Source of the DNA: M3007 sp031425155
GTDB taxonomy: Bacteria; Bacteroidota; Bacteroidia; Chitinophagales; Saprospiraceae
Direction of reading: 5' to 3'
DNA length: 64,000 nucleotides
Assembly: GCA_031425155.1 (NCBI GenBank)
Contig: JANPIV010000022.1
Span: 173,531-237,530, forward strand
A program made the position numbers and the translations under genes. Each line of letters opens with the position of its first letter. The first letter of the stretch is position 1. The notes below the pieces were generated by a model. It was not told where the DNA came from. It worked only from the letters and a program-made list of their open reading frames with translations, and ran no database searches. Below, one piece after another: positions 33,361-42,802 of the stretch.

Positions 33361-36012
33361 CTACACGTCCGCCAACTGCTTCGTCACCACTTCCTTCCCG
33401 TTCATCATAGACTTTCGGCCAAACAGCAGCCCGCCGCCATCGGCGTCAATCAGGATGGTATCGCCTTTGGCATAATTCCCGGCCAGTACATGTTTGGCCA
33501 ATTCATTGATAAGTTCACGTTGCAGCGTTCTTTTGAGCGGACGAGCCCCGAATTGCGGATCGTAACCATTGTTCGTCAATTCATTAGCCGCAGCGTCAGT
33601 CATATCCAGATGCAGTTCCTGCCGGTCAAGCATCACTCGGATGTCGGCGGTGAGCAAATCCAAAATCTGGCGGATCTGGCTCTTTTGCAGCGGATGGAAC
33701 ACGACTACTTCGTCAATCCGGTTCAAAAATTCCGGGCGCAAAGTGGACTTCAACGCATCCATCACCTCACTCTTGGCGGTCTCGAATATTTCATGCTGGC
33801 GTTTTTCCGGCATCGTATCGAAGTCCTCAAACGTCTCCATAATCCGGTCACTGGCCAAGTTGGAGGTCATAATGATGATAGTGTTTTTGAAGTTCGCCGT
33901 CCGGCCTTTATTGTCGGTCAGGCGGCCATCATCCAGCACTTGCAGCAGAATATTGAAGGTGTCCGGGTGCGCTTTTTCGATCTCGTCCAGTAGCACGATG
34001 GAGTATGGCCGACGACGCACCGCTTCGGTCAGTTGACCACCTTCATCGTAGCCCACATAACCGGGAGGCGCGCCCACGAGGCGGCTCACGCTATGTTTTT
34101 CCTGGTATTCGCTCATGTCAATCCGCGTGATCGCCTTTTCATCATCGAACAGCACATCGGCCAGACCTTTGGCCAATTCGGTTTTACCCACCCCCGTCGG
34201 GCCGCAGAAAATGAACGATCCAATGGGTTTGTCCGGGTCGCTCAGGCCCGCCCGGTTACGGCGGATCGCATCCGAAACGACTTCCACGGCTTCATTCTGA
34301 CCGATCACCCGACGGTGCAGTTCCGCCTCGAGATGCAGCAATCGCTCGCGTTCGCCTTTCATCATTTTTGAGACCGGAATACCCGTCCAGCGGGCCACTA
34401 CTTCGGCAATATCATTGGCTGTGACCGTCTGGGTCGTCGTACGATTTTCCGGGGCTATTTCGGCCAATTTGTCTTCGGCGGCGCGCAAAAAGGCTTCCTG
34501 TTTGGGAATATCCTCAAATTTGATCTTCGAGGCCTGCTCCAGATTGCCTTCCCGTTCGCTGCGCTGGTATTGCAGGTGCAGTTCTTCCATCCGCTGTTTA
34601 CTGCTTTGGATGGATTCTACGATTTCTTTTTCCGACTGCCAGGTGGCCCGCAGCGCATCCGCTTTTTCCCGCAACTCCTCGATCTGCTTGTTCATGGCCG
34701 TGAGTTTGCGCTCGTCTTTTTCCCGTTTGATCGCCTCGCGTTCAATTTCCAACTGCCGGATTTTACGGTCGAGTTCGTCAATTTCCTCGGGCACAGAATC
34801 CAGTTCGAGGCGCAATTTGGCGGCAGCCTCATCGAGCAAGTCAATGGCTTTATCCGGCAGTTTGCGCTCCGAAATATAGCGGTGCGAGAGTTCGGCGGCG
34901 GCAATGACGGCCTCGTCCAGAATTTGCACCTTGTGGTAATTCTCGTATTTTTCCCGAATACCGCGCAGGATGGAAATGGTATCTTCCAAACCCGGTTCGT
35001 CCACATATACGGCCTGAAAACGACGTTCCAAGGCTTTATCAGACTCAAAATATTTCTGGTATTCGTCCAGCGTAGTCGCGCCGATGGTGCGCAGTTCGCC
35101 GCGTGCCAGGGCCGGTTTCAGGATATTGGCGGCATCCATCGCGCCCTGTCCGCCGCCGGCACCGACCAGCGTGTGAATCTCGTCAATGAACAGGATGACC
35201 TTGCCCTCCGAATCCACGACTTCTTTGATGACGGCTTTCAGACGCTCTTCAAATTCGCCTTTGTACTTCGCTCCGGCGATCAGTGAGGCCATATCGAGCG
35301 AAAAAATCTTTTTGGAGGCCAGGTTTTCCGGCACATCCTGCTGCACAATCCGCCAGGCAATACCCTCCACAATGGCGGTTTTACCGACACCAGGATCACC
35401 GATAATGACCGGATTGTTCTTTTTCCGGCGGCTCAAAATATGCAGCACCCGGCGAATCTCCTCGTCGCGCCCGATGACCGGATCGAGTTTGCCGCTTTCG
35501 GCTTGTTCGGTCAGATTGATCGCATATTTCTGTAAAGCATTGTAGGTCTGCTCGGCAGCCTGATCGGTGACTTTACGGCCCTTGCGCAGTTCTTTTACAG
35601 CGGCGGTCAGCACTTCCAAAGTGGCCCCTTGCTCGCGCAGCAGGCGGGCCGACTTATCGGCTCCTTTGACAATACCGAGCAACAGCAGCTCCAGCGAAAT
35701 ATATTCGTCGCCGAAGTCTTTCAACATGCCTTTGGCGGCTGCGACGGCTTTGTTGGCCTCGTTGGTCAGATATTGTTTGTCGGCACCTTGCACCTTGGGC
35801 GTTTCCCAAATAAGTTTATCCAGTGCTTCGGTAAAACGCGGCATATTGACGCCCGCCTTTTTTAGCAGGAAATCGGTAATGCTATCATCTGCCTGCAACA
35901 TACCTTTCAGCAGGTGGCTGGTATCCACACTTTGCTGCTCGTATCCGGCGGCTATTTGCTGGGCCTGCAGGATGGCTTCCTGGGCCTTAATAGTGAAATT
36001 ATCGTAGGTCAT
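33361..36012 (-). CDS. clpB: ATP-dependent disaggregase ClpB
   Basis: A hexameric AAA+ chaperone that, with DnaK, rescues aggregated proteins. The 883-residue length is typical. Domain order: N-domain (1-150), NBD1 with Walker A GDPGVGKTAI at about 201-210, the coiled-coil M-domain (about 410-530, rich in Glu/Lys/Arg), and NBD2 with GPTGVGKTEL at about 600-609 and Walker B IVLLDEIEKAH. The M-domain distinguishes it from ClpA and ClpC. The last 20 residues are less conserved. It is a single-gene unit with a terminator downstream; no CIRCE or HrcA site was recognised upstream. Confidence 0.97.
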   Translation of the reverse strand: MTYDNFTIKAQEAILQAQQIAAGYEQQSVDTSHLLKGMLQADDSITDFLLKKAGVNMPRFTEALDKLIWETPKVQGADKQYLTNEANKAVAAAKGMLKDFGDEYISLELLLLGIVKGADKSARLLREQGATLEVLTAAVKELRKGRKVTDQAAEQTYNALQKYAINLTEQAESGKLDPVIGRDEEIRRVLHILSRRKKNNPVIIGDPGVGKTAIVEGIAWRIVQQDVPENLASKKIFSLDMASLIAGAKYKGEFEERLKAVIKEVVDSEGKVILFIDEIHTLVGAGGGQGAMDAANILKPALARGELRTIGATTLDEYQKYFESDKALERRFQAVYVDEPGLEDTISILRGIREKYENYHKVQILDEAVIAAAELSHRYISERKLPDKAIDLLDEAAAKLRLELDSVPEEIDELDRKIRQLEIEREAIKREKDERKLTAMNKQIEELREKADALRATWQSEKEIVESIQSSKQRMEELHLQYQRSEREGNLEQASKIKFEDIPKQEAFLRAAEDKLAEIAPENRTTTQTVTANDIAEVVARWTGIPVSKMMKGERERLLHLEAELHRRVIGQNEAVEVVSDAIRRNRAGLSDPDKPIGSFIFCGPTGVGKTELAKGLADVLFDDEKAITRIDMSEYQEKHSVSRLVGAPPGYVGYDEGGQLTEAVRRRPYSIVLLDEIEKAHPDTFNILLQVLDDGRLTDNKGRTANFKNTIIIMTSNLASDRIMETFEDFDTMPEKRQHEIFETAKSEVMDALKSTLRPEFLNRIDEVVVFHPLQKSQIRQILDLLTADIRVMLDRQELHLDMTDAAANELTNNGYDPQFGARPLKRTLQRELINELAKHVLAGNYAKGDTILIDADGGGLLFGRKSMMNGKEVVTKQLADV

Positions 36013-36342
36013 ATTATATGTTGAGGAAGGGGTTTAGAAAAGTTGAGAAAAGAATCTTTTACCTTTTCTTTCAAATTTGTTTCCAAAAGCAAAAAAGGTA
36101 GTTTTTGGAGAAAAAATGGCAGTTTTTGGAAAAATTAAGGTCATTCTGACATTGGCACGGTTATTTTTCCAGACAAAATTTCAGGTGAAAAAAACTGGAA
36201 GACCAATATGGCTTTGCGGCGGCAAATTGCGGGATTTTTCTGGTTCGTAAAAACAAAGATGGAAGATGGAGGCTTTTGGCCATCTTCAGCCAGAATCTGC
36301 GTTTTTTCCAGACCTTCGCCATCCATCAAAACTCGTTCTGAC

Positions 36343-36945
36343 GTGCGCCGTATTCTGCTTATTTTTATCCGTAATCCCCGATTGGGACAGGTAAAAACCC
36401 GTCTGGCCCGCACCGTGGGCGACACCGAAGCCCTGCGTATTTATCACTTACTGCTCCATAAAACCCGTACCGCAGCCCTGGATGCAAATGTGGAACGCTG
36501 GCTGTTGTACAGTGATTTTGCCGACCCAAATGACGAGTGGCCGGAGCCGGATTTTCAGAAAATGGTGCAGCAGCCCGGCGATCTTGGCGAACGCATGGAA
36601 CAGGCTTTTCGGGCGGCTTTTCAGGCGGGCGCAGAGCAGGGCGTCATCATCGGCAGCGACTGTCCCGACCTGACCGGAGCCATTCTGGAAGATGCTTTCA
36701 TGGCCCTGAACGCCACTGATTTTGTGCTCGGCCCGGTGCCGGATGGTGGTTATTACCTGCTGGGTATGCGTACTTTGGAACCTGCCTTATTTCGCGACAT
36801 CGCCTGGAGCACCAGTACGGTGCGCCACACCACGCTGGAACGCATTGCGGCCGCTGGCAAAAACTGTACGCTACTGCCCTTGCTCACCGATATAGATACG
36901 GAGGAGGATTGGACAGGGTGGATGAGTAAAGAGGTGGATTTGTAA
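36343..36945 (+). CDS. TIGR04282 / DUF2064-family glycosyltransferase-like protein
   Basis: A nucleotidyl- or glycosyl-transferase fold (GT-A like) often called the arsenosugar biosynthesis glycosyltransferase family. Family blocks present are LLIFIRNPRLGQVKTRLARTVG, GVIIGSDCPDLTG and LGPVPDGGYYLLGM. The frame is open from ATG 36208, but the first 45 codons are unlike the family. GTG at 36343 gives the usual start (RRILLIFIRNP), so a 200-residue protein is proposed. In arsenosugar clusters it is next to arsenic genes; none are nearby here, so the substrate is unknown. Confidence 0.82.
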   Translation: MRRILLIFIRNPRLGQVKTRLARTVGDTEALRIYHLLLHKTRTAALDANVERWLLYSDFADPNDEWPEPDFQKMVQQPGDLGERMEQAFRAAFQAGAEQGVIIGSDCPDLTGAILEDAFMALNATDFVLGPVPDGGYYLLGMRTLEPALFRDIAWSTSTVRHTTLERIAAAGKNCTLLPLLTDIDTEEDWTGWMSKEVDL

Positions 36946-36950
36946 CCGCT

Positions 36951-38000
36951 TTAAGCAATAGCCGTACTCCTATTTCGCAAAATCTGTTTTACCAACCCCG
37001 GCCCAGCGTACACCAAGCCAGTGTAAATCTGCACTAAATCGGCACCAGCCTGCCATTTTTCCTGGGCCGCCTGCGGCGAATCTACGCCTCCTACCCCGAT
37101 AATAACGACCTCCGGGCCGAGCCGGTTGCGCAAATACCGAATCACTGCTGTGGCCCGGTCGCGGACCGGCGCGCCACTCAATCCGCCGAGACCAATAGCT
37201 GCCAGTTGTTGTGAAGTAGTGTGCAGGTTTTCCCGTGTGATCGTCGTATTGGTAGCGATCACCCCAGCCAATCCAGTGCTACGCACGATGTCAGCGATGT
37301 CGTCCAATTGCGTGTCCGTGAGATCGGGAGCGATTTTCAGCAAGATCGGTTTAGGAGCGGATTGTGCCCGATTTTTCTCCTGTAAGACCGTCAACAGGCG
37401 CGTTAAAGGCTCTTTTTCCTGCAAATCCCGCAGGTTGGGCGTATTGGGCGAACTGACATTGACCACGAAATAATCCACCCAGGGGAAAAGTGCCTCGAAG
37501 CAGAGCACATAGTCGGATGCAGCGGATTCGTTGGGTGTATTCTTGTTTTTTCCAATATTACCGCCAATGACCGGACGATTGGGCCAGTCGCGTTCGCGCC
37601 ATTTTTTCAAACGCGCCACCAACGCTGCCAGTCCTTCATTATTGAACCCCATGCGATTAATCAGTGCCGCGTCGGCAGGCAGCCGAAACAAACGCGGATG
37701 GGGATTTCCAGCCTGTGGCAGCGGCGTCACCGTACCCACTTCGATAAAACCAAAACCCAGGCACGCCAGCCCGGCCAGGTGTTTTCCATCCTTATCAAAA
37801 CCTGCTGCCAGACCAATTCCATTAGGAAAATTCAACCCTAAAACCTTCTTTTCCAAACGTTTATCTTCCAGACAATACCAGCGGCGCAGTAGCCAGCGCG
37901 AGGGAGGGAAAGCAGCAGCGGCATCGAGTAAAATCACCGTGAGCCGATGGGCCTGTTCGGGACTTAACAGGAAGAGAAGCGGTTTGAAAAGTTGGTACAT
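36951..38000 (-). CDS. pyrD: Dihydroorotate dehydrogenase (quinone)
   Basis: A class 2, membrane-associated enzyme of pyrimidine synthesis that oxidises dihydroorotate to orotate and passes electrons to quinone. The 349-residue product starts at 38000 with the N-terminal helical extension (MYQLFKPLLFLLSPEQAHRL) typical of class 2. FMN-site blocks NFPNGIGLAAGFDKDGK and the Ser-containing catalytic loop NVSSPNTPNLR are intact, as is IGVGGV near the end. An ATG at 38039 lies inside a palindromic repeat and is rejected. Confidence 0.96.
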   Translation of the reverse strand: MYQLFKPLLFLLSPEQAHRLTVILLDAAAAFPPSRWLLRRWYCLEDKRLEKKVLGLNFPNGIGLAAGFDKDGKHLAGLACLGFGFIEVGTVTPLPQAGNPHPRLFRLPADAALINRMGFNNEGLAALVARLKKWRERDWPNRPVIGGNIGKNKNTPNESAASDYVLCFEALFPWVDYFVVNVSSPNTPNLRDLQEKEPLTRLLTVLQEKNRAQSAPKPILLKIAPDLTDTQLDDIADIVRSTGLAGVIATNTTITRENLHTTSQQLAAIGLGGLSGAPVRDRATAVIRYLRNRLGPEVVIIGVGGVDSPQAAQEKWQAGADLVQIYTGLVYAGPGLVKQILRNRSTAIA

Positions 38001-38025
38001 TGAATTTTTTGTTTTTATCGTCATG

Positions 38026-38051
38026 TAGAGACGTTGCATGCAACGTCTCTA
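38026..38051. repeat. 26-base perfect palindrome (AGAGACGTTGCATGCAACGTCTCT)
   Basis: A self-complementary sequence from 38026 to 38051 with central GTTGCATGCAAC. It contains the stop codon of the methyltransferase gene (38049-38051) and lies just upstream of pyrD. Near-identical palindromes are known to me from several cyanobacterial and Bacteroidota genomes as dispersed repeats. Confidence 0.75.
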
Positions 38052-38789
38052 AGATACCCGCGCTATCCGCGCAAAAATCGGGAAATGCACCATTTTGACT
38101 TCATTATCGGCCCAAAATAGCCGCATGGCCGCCACGAAATCCGCGTTCAGCGGCGAATGTCCCTGCTGTTCAGTGAAGCGTTTGATGGCCGACCAGGTGC
38201 TCAAGTAACCCAGCAGTTGCTCCAGATTCCAGGAGTAGGTCATGGTCATTTCCGGCAGTGGAATCTCCTCGAAAGGGAACGGAATGGTCGTGTAAGCATC
38301 ATACACATAGTGGCGCTCAGCATCCCAGTAGCCATCCAGCGTCTCGTGGTAGAGTTGATTGATGACCGCATCAGTGGGTGCATCTATTTTCAGGACATTG
38401 TAGCCGACCAGCGCCAGCACGCCGCCGGGCTTGAGCACCCGCCGCACCGTGCGGTAGAAGTCATCGAACTGAAACCAGTGCGCCGCCTGCCCCACCGTCA
38501 CCAGATCAAAATGCTGATCGGGAAAATCCGGTGTTTCCGCCGAACCCAGGGCATAGTGAATATTGGGTCGCACCTGCGCATTCGCGAGTTGGTTTTCACT
38601 AATATCCGTCGCGAATACCTGCCCGAATCGCTTGGCCAGCCCAACGGCGATCTGGCCATTGCCGGTGGCTGCATCCCAGGCTGTGTCGAAGTTTTGGCAG
38701 AGCAAAAACAGGAAATCGAAAAGCTGCTGCGGGTAACCGGGCCGGAAACGCGCATATTCGGCGGAGTGGGTAGAGAAATTGTCTTTCAT
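38049..38789 (-). CDS. Class I SAM-dependent methyltransferase
   Basis: A 246-residue Methyltransf_11-type enzyme. The SAM-binding motif I is AWDAATGNGQIAVGLAKRF (about residues 37-55). Motif II is the acidic FATDIS, and a later FDLVTVGQAAHWFQFD segment places it near yeast Tmt1 / UbiE-like small-molecule methyltransferases. The substrate is unknown. The Crp/Fnr gene ends 3 bases upstream of its start, so the two are almost certainly cotranscribed. Confidence 0.88.
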   Translation of the reverse strand: MKDNFSTHSAEYARFRPGYPQQLFDFLFLLCQNFDTAWDAATGNGQIAVGLAKRFGQVFATDISENQLANAQVRPNIHYALGSAETPDFPDQHFDLVTVGQAAHWFQFDDFYRTVRRVLKPGGVLALVGYNVLKIDAPTDAVINQLYHETLDGYWDAERHYVYDAYTTIPFPFEEIPLPEMTMTYSWNLEQLLGYLSTWSAIKRFTEQQGHSPLNADFVAAMRLFWADNEVKMVHFPIFARIARVS

Positions 38790-38792
38790 TAT

Positions 38793-39482
38793 TCAGCCTT
38801 TTATTTCGGCTTTCAGTTTATCCAGGTCGCGCACCAGCAGCCGACTGCGATTGAAAGTCAATAGTTTTTGGAAACGCAAGTCGTTCAGCGTAGTCGTCAC
38901 GGTCTGGCGGCTGGTGGCGGTCAGGTTAGCGATCTCCTGGTGAGTCAGAAAATTGCGTACCACCCATTCGTAACCTACGCGCTGGCCCTTGCTGTTGACC
39001 AATTGGTACAAAAACTCCACGATGCGACTACGGCTGTCGCGAAAGATCAGCGACTCCAGCCGACGCTCCATTTCCAGTTGGCGCGCCGCAAAAATATTCA
39101 TGAAAAACAGGTTCAGTTCGGAGCGGTCGCGCATCAGTTCGCGCAGTTCGGGCAGCGTGACCACGCAGGTCATGGTGTCTTCCAGGGCAGTGGCGAAGTC
39201 GTGCCGCCGCGCTTCGCCCAGCAAGGTAAGTTCGCCGAATACCTCTCCCCGACCCAAAATGGCTTTGGTGATCTCTTTACCTTCGTCGTTCATGGCCGAG
39301 ATTTTTACCCGGCCCATTTCGATAAAAAAGATGCGGTCGGATAGATCGTTCGGAATATAGACCGGCTCGCCTTTGCGGAACATTTTATGCGCATGGGCAG
39401 CCATGCGGGCCTCATCGTCCAGTTTGGTAGGACAAAGCAGGTGGGTAACGTCAATATTTTCGAGGTGCCAGAGGGCTTGCAT
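38793..39482 (-). CDS. Crp/Fnr-family transcription regulator
   Basis: A 229-residue regulator: cyclic-nucleotide-binding-like beta-barrel (about 25-140, with GEVFGELTLLGEARRHDFATALED) followed by a dimerisation helix and a winged HTH (HQEIANLTATSRQTVTTTLNDLR at about 180-202). There is no N-terminal Cys cluster for an Fnr-type iron-sulfur sensor. The Arg-Ser pair that contacts cAMP in Crp is not obvious, so the ligand is unknown. It is transcribed with the downstream methyltransferase. The start at 39482 is chosen over 39503 because the upstream residues are repeat-like. Confidence 0.9.
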   Translation of the reverse strand: MQALWHLENIDVTHLLCPTKLDDEARMAAHAHKMFRKGEPVYIPNDLSDRIFFIEMGRVKISAMNDEGKEITKAILGRGEVFGELTLLGEARRHDFATALEDTMTCVVTLPELRELMRDRSELNLFFMNIFAARQLEMERRLESLIFRDSRSRIVEFLYQLVNSKGQRVGYEWVVRNFLTHQEIANLTATSRQTVTTTLNDLRFQKLLTFNRSRLLVRDLDKLKAEIKG

Positions 39483-39530
39483 AGATAAAAGGCAAATGAG
39501 CAAATGGAGCAGCGCGACATTCCATCACCT

Positions 39531-41321
39531 TCACTCATCCAAACTCAACCCAAACCGCTGTATCAATTCCCCGATCAAAGGATTGGTTTCCTGCATTTTA
39601 GCCAGTGTTTCCTGCTTGCTGAGTGGGCGGGCCGGGCGATTTACTACCTCTTCGCGGGGTTTGTTTTCGTCCAGATCTATGCGGATTTTCACCTGCGGAT
39701 CATGCAAATGTCGGCGCAAAGTATCCAGCAGACGCAGGGTTTCGCTTTGAATGTGGTTGCGCTCCAGAGCCGTCTTTACGGTGACAATCAATAATTTATC
39801 TTCCAGGCGCAGGTCGGCACCCGTGAGGGCGAGGCGCACCAGATTGGATTCCAGCGATTTGGCGAAAGCCAGCCATTCCGTGCGGGCATTATCCAGAGTG
39901 AAGCGACTTTCCAGCGCGGCATTCTTAGCCTCTTCCACTTCTACCGCCTGATCGTAGGCATCCAGGTTGAGTGAAAGGCTCTCGGCTCTTTTCAGCCCCT
40001 GCCGGATGCCGCTGGCCAATTCCGTCATCTCCTGACGGGAGAGCGGCTGGGCATTACTCGGCGGCATGAGCGGCATTTCCGGCTCATTTACCCCGATGAT
40101 CGGCGTTTTAGTACTTACTGGGCGGGGTGGTGGCGCGTCGGGACGGGCACTGTTGCCGATGACGGGCGGGGAAGTGGGTTCAGGATTTTTTTTTTCCGCC
40201 AAGCCATTCTGTGTGGCGGCTTGTACCGCCCGCTGGATATAACACATCTTCAACAAGGACAGCTCCACGTGGAGACGTTTGTTGCGGGCCATTTTAAAAT
40301 TAATATCGCAGTCGTTGGCCAGATTCAGGGCCGTCAGCAGGAATGAGGCCGGAGCCAAAGCGGCTTGCCGACGGTAGCGTTCGCGGAGGCTTTCCCCGAC
40401 TTCGAGCAGGGAGAGCGTAGTGGCATCCTTGCAGACCAGGATATTGCGCAGGTGTTCGGCCAGGCCGGTGACGAAGGTATCGGGCTCAAAACCTTTGCGC
40501 AGGATTTGGTCGAAAAGATTGAGCAAACCGGGCATATCCTCGCCCAGCAAGGCCTCGGTGATCTGGAAATAATAGTCGTAATCGAGCACGTTGAGGTTCT
40601 CGATCACGTCATCGTAGGTGATTTTTTTACCCGAAAAACTGGTGATGCGGTCAAAAATAGAGAGCGCATCGCGCAGCGCACCATCCGCTTTTTGGGCAAT
40701 AATATGCAGCGCATCTTCTTCGGCTTCGATTCCTTCTTTCTGGCAAATATCTTTCAGGTGCAGCACCATATCCACCACTGTAATCCGCCGGAAATCAAAG
40801 ATTTGGCAGCGCGACAGGATGGTGGGAATGATTTTGTGTTTCTCCGTGGTGGCCAGGATAAAGATGGCGTAGGGCGGCGGCTCCTCCAGCGTTTTCAAAA
40901 AGGCATTAAAAGCCTGACTGGAGAGCATGTGAACCTCGTCAATAATGAACACTTTGTAGCGACCCTGCTGCGGTTGGAAGCGCACCTGCTCGATGAGGGC
41001 GCGAATATGCTCCACCGAGTTGTTGCTGGCTGCATCCAGTTCAATGATATTGAACGAGGCGCTTTCGTTGAAGGCCTTGCAGGAAGCACACTGGTTGCAG
41101 GCTTCGTGGTCGGGCGTACGGTTTTCGCAGTTCAGGATTTTGGCCAGGATGCGCGCACAGGTGGTTTTGCCGACTCCGCGCGGCCCGGTAAACAGGAAAG
41201 CGTGGGCCAGGTGGTCAGTGGCGAGGGCATTTTTCAACGTACCGGCCACGTGTTGTTGGCCGACTACGTCTTCGAAACGCTGCGGGCGATATTTGCGGGC
41301 GGAGACGACGAAGTTGCTCAT
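39531..41321 (-). CDS. dnaX: DNA polymerase III subunit gamma/tau
   Basis: The clamp-loader ATPase of the replisome, 596 residues. Walker A GPRGVGKTTCARIL at about 44-57, a four-Cys zinc site (C...C-x2-C-x2-C around NQCASCKAF), the DEVHML Walker B and the SRC sensor region (ILSRCQIFDFR) are all present. The C-terminal third is Pro/Thr-rich and variable, with a tau-like tail. No shifty A-run for a gamma-producing frameshift was recognised at the expected place, although this was not examined exhaustively. A TACTTTTG box lies 7 bases before the start. Confidence 0.95.
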   Translation of the reverse strand: MSNFVVSARKYRPQRFEDVVGQQHVAGTLKNALATDHLAHAFLFTGPRGVGKTTCARILAKILNCENRTPDHEACNQCASCKAFNESASFNIIELDAASNNSVEHIRALIEQVRFQPQQGRYKVFIIDEVHMLSSQAFNAFLKTLEEPPPYAIFILATTEKHKIIPTILSRCQIFDFRRITVVDMVLHLKDICQKEGIEAEEDALHIIAQKADGALRDALSIFDRITSFSGKKITYDDVIENLNVLDYDYYFQITEALLGEDMPGLLNLFDQILRKGFEPDTFVTGLAEHLRNILVCKDATTLSLLEVGESLRERYRRQAALAPASFLLTALNLANDCDINFKMARNKRLHVELSLLKMCYIQRAVQAATQNGLAEKKNPEPTSPPVIGNSARPDAPPPRPVSTKTPIIGVNEPEMPLMPPSNAQPLSRQEMTELASGIRQGLKRAESLSLNLDAYDQAVEVEEAKNAALESRFTLDNARTEWLAFAKSLESNLVRLALTGADLRLEDKLLIVTVKTALERNHIQSETLRLLDTLRRHLHDPQVKIRIDLDENKPREEVVNRPARPLSKQETLAKMQETNPLIGELIQRFGLSLDE

Positions 41322-41328
41322 GTACCCA

Positions 41329-41336
41329 CAAAAGTA
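41329..41336 (-). promoter_or_regulatory. -7 box abutting the dnaX start
   Basis: The minus strand reads TACTTTTG, 7 bases upstream of the start codon at 41321, which predicts a leaderless or near-leaderless dnaX transcript. Confidence 0.4.
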
Positions 41337-41376
41337 CGATGATTGAATGAAGAATGGCTACGCCCGGGCCGGGAAG

Positions 41377-42093
41377 TTATCCACGATTTTCCTCCCTGGC
41401 GTTAATGCGAATATTGATGAATTCCACCAGAATACTGAAGGCCATTGCAAAATAAATAAAGCCTTTCGGAATATGATAATCCAGTCCTTCGGCAATCAGC
41501 GATAACCCGATCATCATCAGAAACGCCAGGGCCAGCACCTTCACCGTAGGGTGACGATTGATGAACCGGCTGATGGGCCCGGAGGCGACCATCATCACGC
41601 CTACGGAAAAAACCACGGCGGCGATCATTACTTCGACATGGTCCACCATGCCTACGGCAGTGATGACGGAATCGAAGGAAAAAATAATATCAATCAGAAT
41701 AATCTGGAAAATGGTGGGCCAATAGCGGGCAGCGGGTTTTTTAAGTTTGGATTCCCCCGATTCGGACATTTTCCCATGTATTTCGTTTACACTTTTATAC
41801 AACAGGAATAGTCCGCCCAGCAGCAAGATCAAGTCGCGCCCGGAAATATCCCGACCTAAAAGCGTGAACAGATCGCCGGTCAGGGCCATAATCCAGGTAA
41901 TCGAAAGCAACAAAAGGATACGCATTCCCATGGCCAGCAGCAGGCCCAGCCGCCGGGCAGATTCCTGATTTTTCTCCGGCAACCGATTGGTGACAATAGA
42001 GATAAAGATGATATTATCAATCCCCAGAACAATCTCCAGGGCGCAGAGCGTCAAAAAAGCAATCCAAATATCCGGGTCGGAAATCCATTCCAT
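41377..42093 (-). CDS. TerC-family integral membrane protein
   Basis: A 238-residue protein with seven or so hydrophobic segments. TerC hallmarks are ALEIVLGIDNIIFISIV near the N-terminus and IFSFDSVITAVGM in the second half, with paired Asp residues within the membrane that probably bind metal. Family members are linked to tellurite resistance and to manganese export (Alx/MntP-like); the latter is the likelier housekeeping role. No ter operon is present. Confidence 0.9.
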   Translation of the reverse strand: MEWISDPDIWIAFLTLCALEIVLGIDNIIFISIVTNRLPEKNQESARRLGLLLAMGMRILLLLSITWIMALTGDLFTLLGRDISGRDLILLLGGLFLLYKSVNEIHGKMSESGESKLKKPAARYWPTIFQIILIDIIFSFDSVITAVGMVDHVEVMIAAVVFSVGVMMVASGPISRFINRHPTVKVLALAFLMMIGLSLIAEGLDYHIPKGFIYFAMAFSILVEFINIRINAREENRG

Positions 42094-42226
42094 AATTGTG
42101 CGGGAAATATATACAAACAGGGTGAAGACGTTGGCCGTAACACAGCCGGATTAAATAATCGTGCCGTAGCAAAACGGGGCAGTAGCCGTTTTGTTCGGCG
42201 TAAATATAAGGGCAGTTTTTTTGGCT

Positions 42227-42266
42227 AAAAAAATTGGGTCATCACCGGGAACCGGCGATGACCCAA
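42227..42266 (-). terminator. Intrinsic terminator of the DUF4783 gene
   Basis: Arms TTGGGTCATCACCGG (42234-42248) and CCGGCGATGACCCAA (42252-42266) pair with one wobble around a 3-base loop. On the minus strand a U7 tract follows. It lies 40 bases past the stop at 42306. Confidence 0.75.
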
Positions 42267-42305
42267 CAACATGCACAATCTTAAAACGATTTTCCCGGAA
42301 ACATT

Positions 42306-42695
42306 TTACTGTTTGTCGAGACGCATTTCCTGAATCGTGACCGAATTGCCGTTCACTTTCAGGTACAAATACACGCGATAGGCACCGTTGCCGGCCGTCA
42401 GATTGCCAATACAGTACTGGTCACTATTCTCGCGGCTGGTGCCTTTATGCACTTCGCTGAAAGACTGCGGTTTGGCAGTGGCAAAAAAACTGCGCACCGC
42501 TTCTATCGCCTGGGCCTTTGTATAGGTTTGTTCTTTATCCTGAATCGAAATCTGCACCTTATCGGCAAAGTATTTCGAGAGCATTTCTACATTGCCATTA
42601 CCAAGTGCCGTAGTGATTGCATCCATAGTGGGGTTGCCTTGTTTAGCCAACAGCAGACCCGGGGCGAAAAACAAAAGAAAAAGAAGGTTTTTCAT
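42306..42695 (-). CDS. DUF4783-family exported protein
   Basis: A 129-residue protein with a signal peptide (MKNLLFLLFFAPGLLLAKQG). The mature part has the SnoaL/NTF2-like cone pattern of the Bacteroidota DUF4783 family: ALGNGNVEMLSKYFADKVQIS, then a C-terminal strand segment (YRVYLYLKVNGNSVTIQEMRLDKQ region). The function is unknown. It has its own terminator and a plausible promoter (42795-42802). Confidence 0.82.
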   Translation of the reverse strand: MKNLLFLLFFAPGLLLAKQGNPTMDAITTALGNGNVEMLSKYFADKVQISIQDKEQTYTKAQAIEAVRSFFATAKPQSFSEVHKGTSRENSDQYCIGNLTAGNGAYRVYLYLKVNGNSVTIQEMRLDKQ

Positions 42696-42794
42696 AATTG
42701 AAAATTTAAAAGTGGACAGTCACCAGAAAGTCACATACTTTAAACGTGCTTTTCTAAATAGGTAACATTCAAAAAGGGTGCCAGAAGGTTAAAG

Positions 42795-42802
42795 CAAAGT
42801 TA
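42795..42802 (-). promoter_or_regulatory. -7 box of the DUF4783 gene
   Basis: The minus strand reads TAACTTTG, an exact TAnnTTTG match, 100 bases upstream of the start codon; a long leader would result. Confidence 0.35.

Noticed and set aside
40365..41342. 325-codon frame antisense to dnaX
   Set aside because: DnaX Walker and zinc motifs on the minus strand are unambiguous; the plus-strand frame is a shadow.
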